DNA of 64,000 bases from an uncultured Rikenellaceae bacterium. GTDB lineage: Bacteria; Bacteroidota; Bacteroidia; Bacteroidales; Rikenellaceae. The notes under the pieces were generated by a model that saw only the letters and a program-made list of their open reading frames with translations, was not told the origin of the DNA and did no database searches. How positions within the stretch are numbered: the stretch's first letter is position 1; every line of letters starts with the position of its first letter. A program made the translations under genes and the position numbers. The DNA lies in contig CALVFI010000010.1 of NCBI GenBank assembly GCA_944326815.1, forward strand, positions 279,544-343,543. Direction: 5' to 3'. This document shows positions 63,011 through 64,000 of the stretch, piece by piece.

Positions 63011-63882
63011 CCGTCACACTCCTCGACCGCCAACAGTTGCCGATCAATCAGATCGAGGACCCGACAGTCCCTCTCCATATCGAATTTGCGGGCAAACCAC
63101 GCTCCACTGGCCGCAATCCGATCGAAATCTGCCGTGGTCAGCAGTTTGGGACTGGCACCGCCCGCCGACCAGTCGGCATACACGCCACTGGCACTCTCGA
63201 CCGAATCGGCAAATGGAGAATGGAGAATAATCGTTTGGAAAAAGAGTTCATCGGGACAATGCACCGTGCGATAAAAACGCATGACCTCCGGGTGGCTCCG
63301 CGTGTACTCCAACACATACCGCACACAATCGCCACTGAGCGTCCACCACTGCGATCCCTTATATACCAATCCCTCCGGATGCTCACGTGTTCCTCGCGAA
63401 AGAAGATGTACCCCTTTATTCACAACAAGAGTCAAAAAGCGGCTCCGGAAATGATAGTGACGATAACGGTATCGACGGCTCAGCCCCCGGACATAGTCAT
63501 CCCGACCGTCGAGTGCCGTCCAGGCGATATGTTCCACTCCCGGCTGGGCCTCCAACAGCGACAGAAATCGTTCCGGCGGGACAATCGGATAATCCTGCCC
63601 GCTCAACAGCCGTACATAATCATACTCCCCCGCAGACAGTATCTCTTCCAGACCAGCCAACGTGGCTCTCACCATCGAGAAATCGCCCCACCCGACTTCA
63701 ATCCTCCGGCAGATAAAGTGCACCTCAGGCTGCATCGGAACGATTGCCTGTAGAAAAAGTGCGAGGTCACTCTTGCCGTCCACATGCACGAAAAGGTCGA
63801 TCTGCCGATGCCGCAGCCGGCGACACAAACGCGCCACCTGCATCGGATTTTTATGAGCCAGTATAAGAATCGCCAATTTCAT
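63004..63882 (-). CDS. Core-2/I-branching-type glycosyltransferase (GT14)
   Basis: 292 residues from ATG 63882 (longer in-frame starts to 63954 are possible). KLAILILAHKNPMQVARLCRRL, DLFVHVDGKSD, YVRLLSGQDYPIVPPERFLSLL, and GLVYKGSQWWTLSGDCVRYVL, then CPDELFFQTIILHSP, are the order of PF02485 beta-1,6-N-acetylglucosaminyltransferase motifs, with acceptor-side Asp/Glu in CPDE. Inverting, GT-A-like, no metal DxD. It probably adds GlcNAc or a similar sugar to a surface glycan. Its 3' end overlaps the phosphatase 3' end by 7 nt (convergent). Monocistronic. Confidence 0.88.
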   Translation of the reverse strand: MKLAILILAHKNPMQVARLCRRLRHRQIDLFVHVDGKSDLALFLQAIVPMQPEVHFICRRIEVGWGDFSMVRATLAGLEEILSAGEYDYVRLLSGQDYPIVPPERFLSLLEAQPGVEHIAWTALDGRDDYVRGLSRRYRYRHYHFRSRFLTLVVNKGVHLLSRGTREHPEGLVYKGSQWWTLSGDCVRYVLEYTRSHPEVMRFYRTVHCPDELFFQTIILHSPFADSVESASGVYADWSAGGASPKLLTTADFDRIAASGAWFARKFDMERDCRVLDLIDRQLLAVEECDGQ

Positions 63883-63970
63883 ACGGTCAGCCATCGCTTC
63901 ATCCACAAAAATAGTAAGAATTCCGTCCCCTGCAATGCTCTTCACATCCGCCACACACGACTACCAACAC

Positions 63971-63998
63971 GAAGCCCTCGCAACATTGCGAGGGCTTC
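63971..63998. terminator. Hairpin at the window end
   Basis: GAAGCCCTCGCAA (63971-63983) and TTGCGAGGGCTTC (63986-63998) pair perfectly. Probably the terminator of a gene beyond position 64000; the T tail cannot be seen. Confidence 0.5.
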
Positions 63999-64000
63999 TC

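Noticed and set aside
1..64000. CRISPR array, insertion sequence, integrase or rRNA operon
   Set aside because: No regularly spaced repeats, no transposase or integrase motif, and no rRNA sequence was recognised by eye.

Overview
The window looks like a chromosomal segment from a Bacteroidales bacterium, plausibly an Alistipes/Rikenellaceae relative; the genus is a guess. Supporting this are Bacteroidetes-type promoters (TTTG, about 19 bp, TAnnTTTG) in front of several genes. Families largely confined to Bacteroidetes are also present: DUF3575 and DUF6562-like fimbrial proteins, an UpxY-type antiterminator, DUF2023, DUF3822, DUF4251 and paired OmpH proteins behind BamA. Most of the window is of intermediate GC; the flippase/glycosyltransferase part of the glycan cluster is clearly AT-richer.

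Layout. 1-545: 5' end of glmS (minus). 653-8376: an EIIA(mannitol)-like protein whose phospho-acceptor His position is Gln, then a very large protein (about 2240 aa) combining a class I aminotransferase-like domain with an HPr-kinase/PEPCK-like P-loop. 8719-14803 (minus): a four-gene fimbria-like surface operon (DUF3575 protein, two small lipoproteins, one 1010-aa beta-helix lipoprotein). Upstream of it lies a 160-bp segment bounded by a perfect 16-bp inverted repeat and carrying an outward-pointing promoter, i.e. a candidate phase-variation switch read here in the ON orientation. 15454-18961: flavodoxin, DUF2023, an EamA exporter and a DHA2 efflux pump. 19050-19451: tmRNA. 19557-24990 (minus): mutS, a NagX-like membrane protein and a RecD-like helicase. 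25060-27103: small membrane protein, DUF3822, rsmD, tRNA-Asp.

27266-29060 is a compact phage-type lysis cassette (small ORF, holin, GH108 muramidase, u-spanin-like lipoprotein). 29453-44928 is a surface glycan cluster: UpxY, dTDP-rhamnose enzymes RmlC/D/B but no RmlA, a Wzx-like flippase, a Wzy-like polymerase, five or so glycosyltransferases, pyruvyltransferase, FrhB-like protein, hexapeptide acyltransferase with a G9 tract, and a dTDP-rhamnose 4-epimerase-like SDR. It is followed at 45112-46763 by two phage tail-fibre-like genes, so phage lysis and tail genes bracket the glycan locus.

46838-63882 is mostly housekeeping: DUF2461, Nudix, DUF4251, an MBL hydrolase, a steroid 5-alpha-reductase-like/SDR pair, then nadK-uppS-bamA-ompH-ompH (isoprenoid carrier and outer-membrane assembly), pdxJ, CCA-adding enzyme, YjbR, a small lipoprotein and a cold-shock protein. 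A ferredoxin-PAS sensor overlaps a SpoIIE phosphatase, and a GT14 glycosyltransferase closes the window. Candidate novelties are the EIIA-like/giant P-loop pair, the invertible promoter, the phage-flanked glycan locus with a slippable G tract, and the Fe-S/PAS/SpoIIE pair.
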